A stretch of 26,382 bases of DNA. It comes from a virus. The notes beneath the pieces are model-generated. The model saw only the letters and a program-made list of their open reading frames with translations, did not search any database and had not been told where the DNA came from. Positions 1-9,292 of the stretch are shown here, piece by piece. The first letter of the stretch is position 1; each line of letters begins with the position of its first letter. Location of the stretch: IMG/VR virus record IMGVR_UViG_3300030202_000883, positions 1,189 through 27,570 of that record. One strand, given 5' to 3'. The position numbers and the translations under genes are program-made.

Positions 1-2
1 CT

Positions 3-3000
3 TATGCTCCTACTCCTACTCCTACTCCTACTCCTACTCCTACTCCTACTCCTACTCCCAGAGCCCCCAGCAGTTTTGATCTTGATAGGGCATTAAGCAC
101 TCCTTTTAATATAGACGATAATATTTATATAGATGAAACTACACAAAGTAGGCAAAACGCTGCTTTCCGTGACAATCAAAGAAGAGTAGGATCCCCTGCC
201 GCAAATGCTTCAGAAGAAGAAATAGCGACTCGGTTTATGTCTCAACCAATATCCGATTTACGTTTAAACGGTGTTGATAGTGTTTTAGGCCCTGATTATC
301 CTCCTGCGACTCAAGCGGCTTTATTTGGAAATAACCCCGGATTTGCAGGTCAAGGTAATTTACCCGCTTATACGACTAGTTTTGATGACCAATCTGCTGC
401 GTTGAGTTTAGGTGATCGTCAGCAGCAGCGTGATTTAGCTGGTGGTCCTACTGTGTTTGACGGTGCTGGTGCTAGTTCTTATGACTCGGCGGGTATTGGT
501 GACGTTGGTTTTGGAAAGTACATAAACGACACTCTTGGGACTAACTTTTTTCAAGACCAAGTATTTGAGGATGCTCCCTTGGTTCCTGCAAATACGGTTG
601 CGGGTGGTGGGGTTGATCCTCTTGCTGAGACTTATGTTGCTCCCCCTCTTCCTCCTTCTGGTTTGTTTGAGGCGTTACAGCAAGAGTATGACAATGAGGC
701 GTTATTGTCTCCGTTTGGCGGCAGTGGTCGATACATACCTCCTGCTTCTTCTGTGGTTCCCTTTACGGAGCAATTTCCTTCGGTAGAAACGGGAGTTCCT
801 CTTGACATCCGCACGGACATTGAGCGGTATGATGAAAGCGGACAATTAAAGCCGGGGTTTTCCACGGCGTTGCAGGCTCGGATAGATGACCCTACTCAGG
901 ATCTTATAGAGGCTGGTCGGGAGAGATCTAGGGATGACGCTTTACGTTCGTTACGCACGGTAAATCCTCAAGCTCCCGAGGATCAGGGTTTTGGTGGCGC
1001 GGGTCTTGCGAGATTGATGGATCAGGCTACTGCGGCATCTCCTGTACGCGCCCCTGAGACACAGGCGATTTTAGACAGGAACGAGGCGCGTTTTTTAAAG
1101 CAGTTTGAAAAAGACAAGGGTTATGACACTGTTGCTCTTGGCGGTGTTATGAAGGGTTTGGGTTTGACTGCTAAGGGCTTGGCGGATCAGACTGAGTTCT
1201 TTGTTCCCCGTGAGACTACCATGGATCCTATTGCGGAGCGTCTTTATGGCGGTTCTGCTAGGGGTGATTTACCTTCTGTTGTTGGTGACCAGAATGTTGT
1301 TGCTGGTGCTTTAGATCGGTTTGGGGATACTACGGATCGTTTATACGAGCGTATGATGGGTAGTGTTCCTCAGTCTACACGGGATGCGTTAGAGGCTGAG
1401 ATATTCAAGGACCAAAGTTTAAAGGGTGTAAACACTGAGGCATTGAAGGCGCAGGCAGTTCAGCAGCTTGGCACGATGGTTCCTATGTTTGCGTCTATGA
1501 TTAATCCTGTTACTGCTGTCACCACTGGTGCCGGCATGACGGCTGGCGATGTTAACGACCAGACCCGTGAGTATGTTCGGAAACGTTATGAGGAGTCTAA
1601 GAAGGCTGGTGGGGAGTTGGGTCAGATTACTCCGGGCCAGCTTGAGTATTTAATTACTTCTGCTCAACGGAAAGCCACGCCTTTTGCTAGTGCTATTGGC
1701 GGTGTAACTGGCGGATTAGCTAAGGCTGGTTTACCGTTGCCCACCATTCTTGGCGAGGTTCTTAGCGAGGTAGGTTTGGAGCCCTCGATTGCTGAGGTAG
1801 CGACGGCAACTACTGTTGGCGATGGTATTCAACCTCAAAATTTGTATGCGCCTAGGTTTTTGGACGCTGGGTTATTGGCGGCTGGTTCTGGTCTTGCGAT
1901 ATCTGGCCCTGCATCACTTGCCACGAACCGTGCTAATATTCCTACTAAGGCGCAAGATTATAGTCAGACTATTGATGCCATAGGAACTCCTGCCACTGAA
2001 ACCGCTGCGGCGGATGTTATTACTGGTCCTAAGCCAGAGGTTTTGATAAAAGATCCTGTTCAGCCTAAAGTGGGAATTGAGACTGTTCTTCCTCAAGATA
2101 ATCTTTTTAACATACCGGGCGTTGTTTCAGAATCCGTAGTTCCTCCTCGCCCAGCACCTCCTCAATCGGACGCTCCAGTGGATCGCGGACCCATTCCTGG
2201 GGACCAATCATATGATCCCGAAACTGCAGCGGCCAAAACAATGGCAGAGACTGTTAAAAAGACGGGTGAGGCAAAACCCGCTGATATTACTCCCGAGGCT
2301 CAAGCAGAGTTTGATTTACTTGTTCCTGGTGGCAAACCAAAGTCTGTTGGCGCCGCGGCTGGTAGAAGCGGTGTGGTTGATGCAATACTGAGGAAAAAAC
2401 CTGATTACTTGCCTTTTGGTTTTGATTTTAATCTTGGGACTGATCTTGATACTAGACTTCAGGACATAGCGTTTCAGCAAGCCGAGGCTAACCGTGCTGC
2501 CGGCAAGCCTGAGTTAGGCGCCACTCCTCCAGACACTATTGGCCGTGTACCCAAACGAGAAACTCAAAGTGAGCTACTCTTGGGTGATATGGGCAGTACA
2601 AGACAGTATTCTATCTACGATTCCGATGGGAATATTAGGGACGGTATTGTTCCGTCAAGATTTGCTCCAACGGCTAAGGGTCAGTACACCGGAGAGCAAA
2701 TAGCGGCACAAATGAATAGGGAACGTCTTGCTCGACAGGAACGTGGTGAAACGGAAGCGGCGGGAAAAGCCGCAGGAGTTGAGGCTATTGAAGCCTCGGA
2801 TGCGGCTCTTTTAAGCGGTTTGCCTGTAGATCCTGCTGGCATTGGATCATTAAGAAACTTCCCGTCTAACATTCCGTTGGTAGATTCACCGGCCGCGCAG
2901 CGTGACCGGCAAATTGCTAATGCTCAAAGGGAGAAGGCTCGTTTAGAGGCAGAGGCGATGCGGCCTTTGGAGACTGCTGAGAATGCAATACTTAGAAGTC

Positions 3001-4385
3001 AGAGTAATGTTTCGGCTGCGGAAAACGAGGTTGCGGTAGCTAATGAATTAGCCACTCAAATGGAGCAGCTTCAGGCAGTTAATGAAGTTATAGCAGCGGG
3101 AAATACTACTGTTCCTAAACGTCAAGGTCCACCAGCCCCAGAGTTTCCTACTGCTGAAACACAAGCGCAGTTGGCGGCGATTGCTACTCCCGTAGAGCCG
3201 GCCATAATGGATCCGCTTGGAGCATCAAAGACCCCAAGGATAATTCGTGGTGAAAAGGCTCTAGGGGCGATGGACGCCGCAGTACCGGTGACTGATCCAG
3301 AGATATCCTTTGAGGAAGCGGTGGCTAAAGTGCCAAGGCCAAAGGTCCGTTCAACTATATCTGCCTTAAAATCTTCAGCAGGAACTCCGCCAATACCGGG
3401 GTTGGCTGGTGGGGTTGCTTCGTTATACGCACCTTCTTTGGAGCAACAGTATATTAAAAGCATCATTGATTCTGCACCAACGGATGTTGATGCCACTCAA
3501 GATGCTTTAGAGGGAGCCCAACAGGCATCGTTAGATCTACCTCCTGTTTCTGATCCTTCTACTGAGGCAATTATGAAAGGCGTTGTGTCTTTAATAAATC
3601 GAACAGATGCTCGTTCTAAAAAACCAGATCCAAGTGTAATTACTCCAGACGTAACTTTGTCTGATCCTTCTGCTACTCTAGAACCATTGGTGTTGACGGA
3701 TCAAAAAATTAAAAGTGATTTGGGCCAAGATCCCTTTAGTCTTGAAAACCGTTTGGCGCGTCAACGTGCGCGGTTCGCGGAGGGACTAACTTCCGCTCAA
3801 AATATAAAAGGACAGTTTTTCAAAGGCATTGGTGATGCTGACATGCCAGCTTCTACTGTAGAAACCAAAGATAAAAAACCTATAGGTATTCCTGCGGCAC
3901 TGAAGAAAACGTTGGTTCCTACCTCTGTCACTGTTCCGGATATTGGTGAACTTAGAGATGTTGAAGACGTTACTTCGACTACATCTCCCTCTGACAACCG
4001 TGAGCCCAGAACCATGTACGATGATACTTCTGACGGCACGGGCGGCGAAGGTACTGGCGAAGGTACTGGCACTCAACGGGAAAGCGCCCCGAAGTATGTT
4101 CCTGTAGATATGAACAACGAGAACAACGACGATCTGGGTTGTCCTTCTGGTTATGCTCGGGTGTTTGATCCTGCCACGGGCCAACCGATATGCGGACGGA
4201 TTGATGAGCCTTCGGCTCCCGGTCCTGCGGCTCCTGCCGAAGAGGCAGAGGAGGAGGAGGAGGATGGTGTTGTGATTGACATACCGATAACGGAGCGTCC
4301 GAAGATCAGTCCGTACTATGTACCGGAAATGGTTGAGAGTAATTACACACCATACGTTCCTGGGCGTAGAGCAAGAACACAGTGA
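3..4385 (+). CDS. Giant disordered phage protein, 5' end outside window; probable internal/virion protein
   Basis: The frame is open from the first bases of the window, so the ATG at 237 is internal and the gene starts upstream. About 1460 residues are visible. Counting from the first full codon, residues 3-18 are eight Pro-Thr repeats. Long Pro/Ala/Asp/Gln-rich, probably disordered tracts follow, with moderately hydrophobic Gly/Ala-rich stretches near 490-520 and 620-640. A Glu/Ala-rich helical region lies near 960-1030. The tail carries Gly-Thr-Glu repeats, a two-cysteine motif (C1380 to C1397, GYARVFDPATG between), an acidic run and a Tyr-Pro-rich C-terminus. These are the only cysteines I see, and I see no tryptophan. 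The stop overlaps the terminase start. Size, composition and position fit an internal/ejection or accessory virion protein, but I recognise no enzymatic domain. The function is inferred only. Confidence 0.8.
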   Translation, partial: YAPTPTPTPTPTPTPTPTPRAPSSFDLDRALSTPFNIDDNIYIDETTQSRQNAAFRDNQRRVGSPAANASEEEIATRFMSQPISDLRLNGVDSVLGPDYPPATQAALFGNNPGFAGQGNLPAYTTSFDDQSAALSLGDRQQQRDLAGGPTVFDGAGASSYDSAGIGDVGFGKYINDTLGTNFFQDQVFEDAPLVPANTVAGGGVDPLAETYVAPPLPPSGLFEALQQEYDNEALLSPFGGSGRYIPPASSVVPFTEQFPSVETGVPLDIRTDIERYDESGQLKPGFSTALQARIDDPTQDLIEAGRERSRDDALRSLRTVNPQAPEDQGFGGAGLARLMDQATAASPVRAPETQAILDRNEARFLKQFEKDKGYDTVALGGVMKGLGLTAKGLADQTEFFVPRETTMDPIAERLYGGSARGDLPSVVGDQNVVAGALDRFGDTTDRLYERMMGSVPQSTRDALEAEIFKDQSLKGVNTEALKAQAVQQLGTMVPMFASMINPVTAVTTGAGMTAGDVNDQTREYVRKRYEESKKAGGELGQITPGQLEYLITSAQRKATPFASAIGGVTGGLAKAGLPLPTILGEVLSEVGLEPSIAEVATATTVGDGIQPQNLYAPRFLDAGLLAAGSGLAISGPASLATNRANIPTKAQDYSQTIDAIGTPATETAAADVITGPKPEVLIKDPVQPKVGIETVLPQDNLFNIPGVVSESVVPPRPAPPQSDAPVDRGPIPGDQSYDPETAAAKTMAETVKKTGEAKPADITPEAQAEFDLLVPGGKPKSVGAAAGRSGVVDAILRKKPDYLPFGFDFNLGTDLDTRLQDIAFQQAEANRAAGKPELGATPPDTIGRVPKRETQSELLLGDMGSTRQYSIYDSDGNIRDGIVPSRFAPTAKGQYTGEQIAAQMNRERLARQERGETEAAGKAAGVEAIEASDAALLSGLPVDPAGIGSLRNFPSNIPLVDSPAAQRDRQIANAQREKARLEAEAMRPLETAENAILRSQSNVSAAENEVAVANELATQMEQLQAVNEVIAAGNTTVPKRQGPPAPEFPTAETQAQLAAIATPVEPAIMDPLGASKTPRIIRGEKALGAMDAAVPVTDPEISFEEAVAKVPRPKVRSTISALKSSAGTPPIPGLAGGVASLYAPSLEQQYIKSIIDSAPTDVDATQDALEGAQQASLDLPPVSDPSTEAIMKGVVSLINRTDARSKKPDPSVITPDVTLSDPSATLEPLVLTDQKIKSDLGQDPFSLENRLARQRARFAEGLTSAQNIKGQFFKGIGDADMPASTVETKDKKPIGIPAALKKTLVPTSVTVPDIGELRDVEDVTSTTSPSDNREPRTMYDDTSDGTGGEGTGEGTGTQRESAPKYVPVDMNNENNDDLGCPSGYARVFDPATGQPICGRIDEPSAPGPAAPAEEAEEEEEDGVVIDIPITERPKISPYYVPEMVESNYTPYVPGRRARTQ
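9..56 (+). repeat. Hexanucleotide (CCTACT) microsatellite encoding (Pro-Thr)8
   Basis: Eight perfect in-frame copies of cctact lie inside the giant protein gene. Each copy adds one Pro-Thr pair, so slippage would change linker length without breaking the frame. This is a probable flexible PT linker in the protein. Confidence 0.95.
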
Positions 4386-5848
4386 ATTTACAAGCACTAC
4401 CAGAGGACGCGCTGAAAGAGATTTTGGCGCTAACTGAGGCCAAACGGAAGTTAGACATACGCGAACAGGCGGAGAATTACTTCATGCCGTTTGCTCATCA
4501 TGTGTATGATAACTTCATCGAGGGCCGTCATCACCGGATTATTGCGGAGAAGCTGGAGCGTGTGGCTCGGGGCGAGTTAAAGCGTTTGATTATTAACATG
4601 CCGCCTCGTCATTCCAAGTCTGAGTTTGCCAGTTATTTAATGCCTGCTTGGTTTTTGGGTAGGAACCCGAAGCTCAAGATTATTCAGGCTACGCACAACA
4701 CGGAGTTGGCCGTTCGGTTTGGCCGTAAAGTAAGGGATTTGATTGATGACCCAGCCTATAAAGAGATATTCCCTGAAACTAACCTCAAGGAAGACAACAA
4801 GGGCGCGGGTAAGTGGGGCACTGACAAGGGCGCGGAGTACTTTGCGGCGGGTGTTGGGGCTGCGATTACTGGCCGCGGCGCGGACTTGCTTGTCATTGAC
4901 GACCCTCATTCGGAACAGGACGCATTAAGCGAGACTGCGTTTGATCATGCGTATGAGTGGTACACTTCCGGGCCTCGCCAGCGTTTGCAACCGGGCGGAA
5001 CTATCATTGTTGTTATGACCCGCTGGGGTAAAAAGGATTTGACGGGCCGTTTGTTGGCGGAACAGGGCAAGGATATACTGGCAGATCAATGGGAGGTTGT
5101 AGAATTTCCTGCAATACTACCCAGTGATAACCCATTATGGCCCCAGTTCTGGGATAAGGACGCTTTGCTTTCGATTAAGGCGTCTTTGCCCATTCAAAAG
5201 TGGAACGCTCAGTGGCAACAGAACCCAACTGCGTCCGAATCGGCCATAATTAAGCGTGAATGGTGGCGCGAGTGGGAAAAAAAGAAGATTCCCACGATTA
5301 AATACATAATTCAGGCGTATGACACGGCGTTTTCCAAGAAAGAGACTGCGGATTACAGCGCAATTACGACTTGGGGGATTTTTGACCCCGAGGATGGGAC
5401 CGGAGACAACATAATTTTGATGGATGCGCGGCGTGATCGCTGGAATTTCCCAGAGTTAAAGGAAATTGCGTTTGAGGAACACGAATACTGGGAGCCAGAC
5501 ATGGTTCTGGTTGAGGCAAAAGCCACAGGACAACCCTTGATTGATGAATTACGGTTGCACGGCATTCCTGCTTTGGGTTTTTCGCCCGGTAAGGGTCAGG
5601 ACAAGATCACTCGGATGCATATGATTGCTCCGTTGTTTGAGGCTGGCAAGGTTTGGGCTCCGACTACTAAGAAATTCAGTGAAGAGGTCATTGAGGAGGT
5701 TGTTTCATTTCCTAATGGTGACAACGATGACTTTTGTGATAGTATGACCTTAGCATTAATGCGTTTTCGCAAGGGTGGGTTTGTTTCCTTGGAGGGAGAT
5801 GACACCTTTGAGGACGAATATAGACCGCGTAATCGGGAGTATTACTGA
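4382..5848 (+). CDS. terL: Terminase large subunit
   Basis: ATPase-nuclease motor that packages DNA through the portal into the procapsid. The 488-residue length is typical. The ATPase half has a Walker A-like MPPRHSKS at residues 73-80, a Walker B LLVIDDP at 169-175, and a motif III-like VVMTRW at 210-215. The RNase H-like nuclease half has acidic residues at D313 (QAYDTAF), E378 (VLVEAKATG) and D453 (DDFCDSM), the expected three-part metal site. The start is GTG, sharing four bases with the upstream stop; the next ATG would remove 34 residues. No strong ribosome binding site is visible, so translational coupling is likely. No small terminase gene is recognisable in the window, and it presumably lies upstream. 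The portal gene follows with a one-base overlap. Confidence 0.96.
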   Translation: MNLQALPEDALKEILALTEAKRKLDIREQAENYFMPFAHHVYDNFIEGRHHRIIAEKLERVARGELKRLIINMPPRHSKSEFASYLMPAWFLGRNPKLKIIQATHNTELAVRFGRKVRDLIDDPAYKEIFPETNLKEDNKGAGKWGTDKGAEYFAAGVGAAITGRGADLLVIDDPHSEQDALSETAFDHAYEWYTSGPRQRLQPGGTIIVVMTRWGKKDLTGRLLAEQGKDILADQWEVVEFPAILPSDNPLWPQFWDKDALLSIKASLPIQKWNAQWQQNPTASESAIIKREWWREWEKKKIPTIKYIIQAYDTAFSKKETADYSAITTWGIFDPEDGTGDNIILMDARRDRWNFPELKEIAFEEHEYWEPDMVLVEAKATGQPLIDELRLHGIPALGFSPGKGQDKITRMHMIAPLFEAGKVWAPTTKKFSEEVIEEVVSFPNGDNDDFCDSMTLALMRFRKGGFVSLEGDDTFEDEYRPRNREYY

Positions 5849-8328
5849 TGGCCCTGCCACCTCGACCCATGGGATCTCTTGTTGATCCATCTTTGATGCC
5901 TCTTGATGTAACTGGGGAGCAAACGGAAGTTGATGTTCCGGAGCCAATGGATTTTGCCATGGGTGCGGAGATTATTCCTAACGAGGATGGCAGTGTTACC
6001 ATTGAGGAGCTTCTGGAAGAGGTTTTGGGGGACGAGATACCCGAGGACATTCCACATGACGCTAACTTAGCGGAATACTTGGATGATGGGTACTTGGGCG
6101 AGTTATCAAGTGAGCTTCGTGCTTCTTACGAGGATGATTTGGAGTCTCGATCTGATTGGGAAGAGACATATACCAAGGGTTTAGACCAGTTAGGTATTAA
6201 GCAAGAGGATCGCACCCAACCCTTTGAGGGTGCCTCGGGCGTTACGCATCCTTTGATTGTGGAGTCTGTAACTCAGTTTCAAGCGCAAGCATACAAAGAG
6301 TTGCTGCCGGCGGGTGGCCCTGTTCAAACGCAGATTTTGGGCAAGCAGGACGCGAATGTAGAGGCGCAGGCTAATCGCGTTAAGGATTATTTGAATTACC
6401 AGATTACGGAAGTGATGGAAGAATACGATCCTGAGATGGATCAGTTGTTGTTTTATCTTCCTATGTCCGGATCTACGTTCAAGAAAGTTTACTTTGACGA
6501 GTCCAAGCAAAGGGCTGTTTCGACCTTTGTGCCGGCTCAGGACTTAGTTGTTCCTTACGCTGCGGCTGATTTACAGTCGGCATCTAGGGTTACTCATGTT
6601 TTGCGTATGGATTACAACCAAGTTCGCAAGATGCAGATTGCTGGGTTCTTCAAGGACATCGAGTTACAGGCGTCTGACGCAGAGCCTGACGAGGTTCGGC
6701 AGAAGGTTGATGAGATACAGGGTACATCCCGCACTTATCAGGACGAAATCTACACGTTGTTGGAGATGCATGTCGATCTGGATGTTGAGGGCTTTGAGGA
6801 CATGTCTCCTGATGGGGAGCCAACGGGTATTCATCTGCCTTACATTGTTACTTTGGACGAGGCTTCTGGTAAGGTTCTAGCGATACGCAGGAACTTTGAG
6901 GCTGAAACAGACTTCGCTAAGAAGCGTCAGTTCTTTGTTCACTACCGGTTTATGCCCGGTCTTGGGTTCTATGGCTTTGGTTTGATCCACATGATTGGTG
7001 GTTTGGGCCGCGCTGCGACCAGTATTCTGCGTCAGTTGATTGATGCGGGTACTTTGGCAAACCTGCCGGCTGGATTTAAGGCTCGGGGTGTGCGGTTACG
7101 CAACGATGATGAGCCATTACAGCCCGGAGAGTGGCGTGATATAGACGCCCCTGGGGGCAACATTAGGGACTCTATTATACCATTGCCGTACAAGGAGCCT
7201 AGTGCCACTCTAGCACAGCTTCTAGGCGCTTTGGTGGAGGGCGGACGCCGCTTTGTATCACTGGCTGATCAACAGACCAGTAATATGAACCAAGAGACAC
7301 CTGTTGGTACGACTGTTGCTATGCTTGAGCGTGGCATGAAGGTGATGTCAGCCATTCACAAGCGGCTGCATTATGCTCAGAAGAATGAGTTCCGTATTCT
7401 GGCTCGTATCTGTGCAGAGAATATGGATCAGGAATATCCGTATGATGTAGCTGGTGGCGAGAGAAGCATTAAGGCGCAGGACTTTGACGGTCGGGTAGAT
7501 GTTATACCGGTGTCGGATCCTAACATCTTCTCGATGGCGCAGCGGGTTACTTTGGCTCAAACGCAGTTGCAGTTGGCGCAATCTAATCCTCAGATGCATA
7601 ACTTACACGCGGCATACCGGCGTATGTATCAGGCGTTGGAAGTACAGAACATTGATGAGATACTACCGCCGGCACCAAAGCCCAAGCCGTTGGACCCTGC
7701 TATTGAGAACGCCCGTGGTTTGATGGGTGAAATACTGGTGGCCTTTGAAGAACAGGACCACGATACTCACATAGCTATTCACGTTATGTTTATGAGAACG
7801 CCTTTAATTATGACTTCTCCACAAGTTATGGGTACGTTCTACGCACACCTTCAGGAGCATATCTCAATGAAGGCGAGGGCGAGTATCGTTCAAGAGATCC
7901 AAGAGTTGGTTCAAAAGGTACAGCAGCAAGTACAACAAGGTTTGATCGATCCTATGGCGGCGCAGATGCAAATCCAAGAAGTACAGCAGCAAATGCAGGA
8001 TCCTGCTGAAATGGAGAAGGCTGTTGCGGCGCAAGAGCTAGAGATTATGAAAGCCACTCTGGATGAGATTACGCCTCCGGGTCAAGATCCTATGTCGGAT
8101 CCATTGGTACAGATCCGCATGAAAGAGGTGGAGATCAAGGACAAGGAGCTTCAGCGTAAGGCACAAGAGGACGAGGCCCAGATTATGCTTGAGTCTGCTA
8201 AGATGGAGCAACGCGCTGTTACTGATGCCGCTCGGATTGAAAGCACTGAAGAGATCGCTCAAAACAGGAACGATGTTAATCGGGAGCGTATAGACGTTCA
8301 ACGTCAAGCTATGGCTCGTAGGGGGTAA
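5848..8328 (+). CDS. Portal protein (P22-like)
   Basis: Forms the ring at the capsid vertex through which DNA enters and leaves, and docks terminase and then the tail adaptors. It has 826 residues, longer than siphovirus portals and in the range of the large P22-type portals. It has an acidic N-terminus, a core with phrases such as YKELLPAGGPVQTQILG and FRPG-like loops, and a Gln-rich helical C-terminal region from about residue 680 to the end. That region resembles the long helical barrel of P22-type portals. The start overlaps the terminase stop (TGATG), and terminase-portal adjacency supports the call. The family was assigned by sequence feel and gene order, not by a profile search. Confidence 0.9.
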   Translation: MALPPRPMGSLVDPSLMPLDVTGEQTEVDVPEPMDFAMGAEIIPNEDGSVTIEELLEEVLGDEIPEDIPHDANLAEYLDDGYLGELSSELRASYEDDLESRSDWEETYTKGLDQLGIKQEDRTQPFEGASGVTHPLIVESVTQFQAQAYKELLPAGGPVQTQILGKQDANVEAQANRVKDYLNYQITEVMEEYDPEMDQLLFYLPMSGSTFKKVYFDESKQRAVSTFVPAQDLVVPYAAADLQSASRVTHVLRMDYNQVRKMQIAGFFKDIELQASDAEPDEVRQKVDEIQGTSRTYQDEIYTLLEMHVDLDVEGFEDMSPDGEPTGIHLPYIVTLDEASGKVLAIRRNFEAETDFAKKRQFFVHYRFMPGLGFYGFGLIHMIGGLGRAATSILRQLIDAGTLANLPAGFKARGVRLRNDDEPLQPGEWRDIDAPGGNIRDSIIPLPYKEPSATLAQLLGALVEGGRRFVSLADQQTSNMNQETPVGTTVAMLERGMKVMSAIHKRLHYAQKNEFRILARICAENMDQEYPYDVAGGERSIKAQDFDGRVDVIPVSDPNIFSMAQRVTLAQTQLQLAQSNPQMHNLHAAYRRMYQALEVQNIDEILPPAPKPKPLDPAIENARGLMGEILVAFEEQDHDTHIAIHVMFMRTPLIMTSPQVMGTFYAHLQEHISMKARASIVQEIQELVQKVQQQVQQGLIDPMAAQMQIQEVQQQMQDPAEMEKAVAAQELEIMKATLDEITPPGQDPMSDPLVQIRMKEVEIKDKELQRKAQEDEAQIMLESAKMEQRAVTDAARIESTEEIAQNRNDVNRERIDVQRQAMARRG

Positions 8329-8349
8329 ATCCCTAGTTAGAGATGTGTT

Positions 8350-8829
8350 ATGATAGATCCTGTCACAGCCTTTGCAGCAGCTAACGCGGCCTTTAAAGGC
8401 GTAAAAATGCTTGTTGGCGCCGGCCGTGAAATGCAGGACGTTAGCAAACAGCTTGGGCAGTGGTACTGTGCTGTTGCAGATATTTCCAAGGCAGAAACAC
8501 AACGTAAAAATCCTACGTGGTTAGATAAAAAGACGCACGGAACTGATAACATAGAGCAAGAAGCTATGGATATCGTGATCCGCAAGAAGACCCTGCTTGA
8601 AAAAGAGAAAGAAATTAAGTTCATGCTGGACTACAGGTTTGGCTTGGGAACTTACGATGAGATGTTGGGTATGCGGCGCAAGATACGCGCAGAACGCGAG
8701 GAAACGGTGTATCGCGCTATGGAAGCCAAACGCCAAATACAGAACAACATGGCTATTGGTGCGTTAAGTCTTGGAATAATTGGTGTTTTAGGTGGTGGTA
8801 TGTATTTAATAATGTTGGTTACGCAATGA
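8350..8829 (+). CDS. Conserved small phage protein with C-terminal membrane anchor, function unknown
   Basis: 159 residues. The N-terminus is Ala-rich (MIDPVTAFAAANAAFKG), followed by a charged helical, probably coiled-coil segment (about residues 65-130) and one hydrophobic segment at about 135-156 that looks like a C-terminal transmembrane anchor. I associate this N-terminus with a recurrent unknown protein of marine phages near lysis genes. It lies 21 bases after the portal and shares four bases (ATGA) with the next gene, which begins a run of membrane and lysis genes. A role in lysis timing or membrane interaction is possible, but nothing in the sequence proves it. No clear Shine-Dalgarno is present. 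Confidence 0.8.
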   Translation: MIDPVTAFAAANAAFKGVKMLVGAGREMQDVSKQLGQWYCAVADISKAETQRKNPTWLDKKTHGTDNIEQEAMDIVIRKKTLLEKEKEIKFMLDYRFGLGTYDEMLGMRRKIRAEREETVYRAMEAKRQIQNNMAIGALSLGIIGVLGGGMYLIMLVTQ

Positions 8830-9092
8830 TAAAAGTTTTAATGTTGTCTGTAACTCTTGCGGGGGTAGCTAATCCTGAACACGTACCGTGTCATCTGTGG
8901 AAACGACTTACGGGCGAAAACGGTCAAAAGGTTTGTGTTTATCGTTTTACAGCGGGTTATGGTGGTTTGGGGTATCACTACCCTACGAAGAGTTTTTCAG
9001 AGTGTCCGAAGGTTTTTAGTTGTCTTTATGAGAAGAAGGATAAACGCCCTAGTTTATCGGAGATATTAGATGGCCTGAAAGGAGGTTTCTAA
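8826..9092 (+). CDS. Small probable exported protein with four cysteines, unknown
   Basis: 88 residues. The first ~16 residues are hydrophobic after a single Lys (MIKVLMLSVTLAGVANPEH), resembling a short signal peptide. The mature part has Cys at 22, 37, 60 and 66, which could form two disulfides in the periplasm. The region between the Cys pairs is aromatic and Gly-rich (YGGLGYHYP). It is coupled to its neighbours by ATGA upstream and TAATG downstream. It sits among lysis genes, so a periplasmic accessory role in lysis is plausible, but it lacks the lipobox and coiled coil expected of a spanin. I do not recognise the family. Confidence 0.75.
   Translation: MIKVLMLSVTLAGVANPEHVPCHLWKRLTGENGQKVCVYRFTAGYGGLGYHYPTKSFSECPKVFSCLYEKKDKRPSLSEILDGLKGGF
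9078..9086 (+). promoter_or_regulatory. Full-consensus ribosome binding site for the 66-aa membrane protein
   Basis: AAAGGAGGT lies five bases before the ATG at 9092. It is the most complete anti-16S match I noticed in the window and predicts strong translation of the small membrane protein despite its overlap with the upstream stop. Confidence 0.8.
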
Positions 9093-9292
9093 TGACTATG
9101 GAGAAGTTTTTGGCGTGGAAGGTTATGCCTCGGCTTATGATGTTGGTGATGACTGTTATGTATATTCGTGTGATTGAGTGGTTTATGTCGTTGCCGCAGG
9201 ATGTTGTCAGTACGCAAGCCACTGCGCTGACTGCAACCGTAACGGGAGCTATGACAGGCGCATTCGCCGTATGGTTAGGATCAGAAAAATGA
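9092..9292 (+). CDS. Small two-TM membrane protein, holin candidate
   Basis: 66 residues with two hydrophobic segments, at about 12-32 (Met-rich) and 42-62, separated by a short polar turn (SLPQDVVSTQA). The last segment ends in GAMTGAFAVWLG, a motif I connect with small phage membrane proteins beside endolysins. Size and topology suit a class II-like holin that permeabilises the inner membrane. It is directly followed, with ATGA overlap, by a second holin-like gene and then the endolysin, so one of the two may be an antiholin or partner. The start is supported by a full-consensus ribosome binding site. Confidence 0.78.
   Translation: MTMEKFLAWKVMPRLMMLVMTVMYIRVIEWFMSLPQDVVSTQATALTATVTGAMTGAFAVWLGSEK

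Noticed and set aside
3786-4397. 203-codon minus-strand open frame
   Set aside because: It is an antisense shadow of the end of the giant gene and has no start signal or sensible composition.
9178-9288. Upstream extension of the holin-like gene
   Set aside because: The extra residues are the out-of-frame reading of the preceding membrane protein; AGGA and the ATGA junction support the start at 9289.
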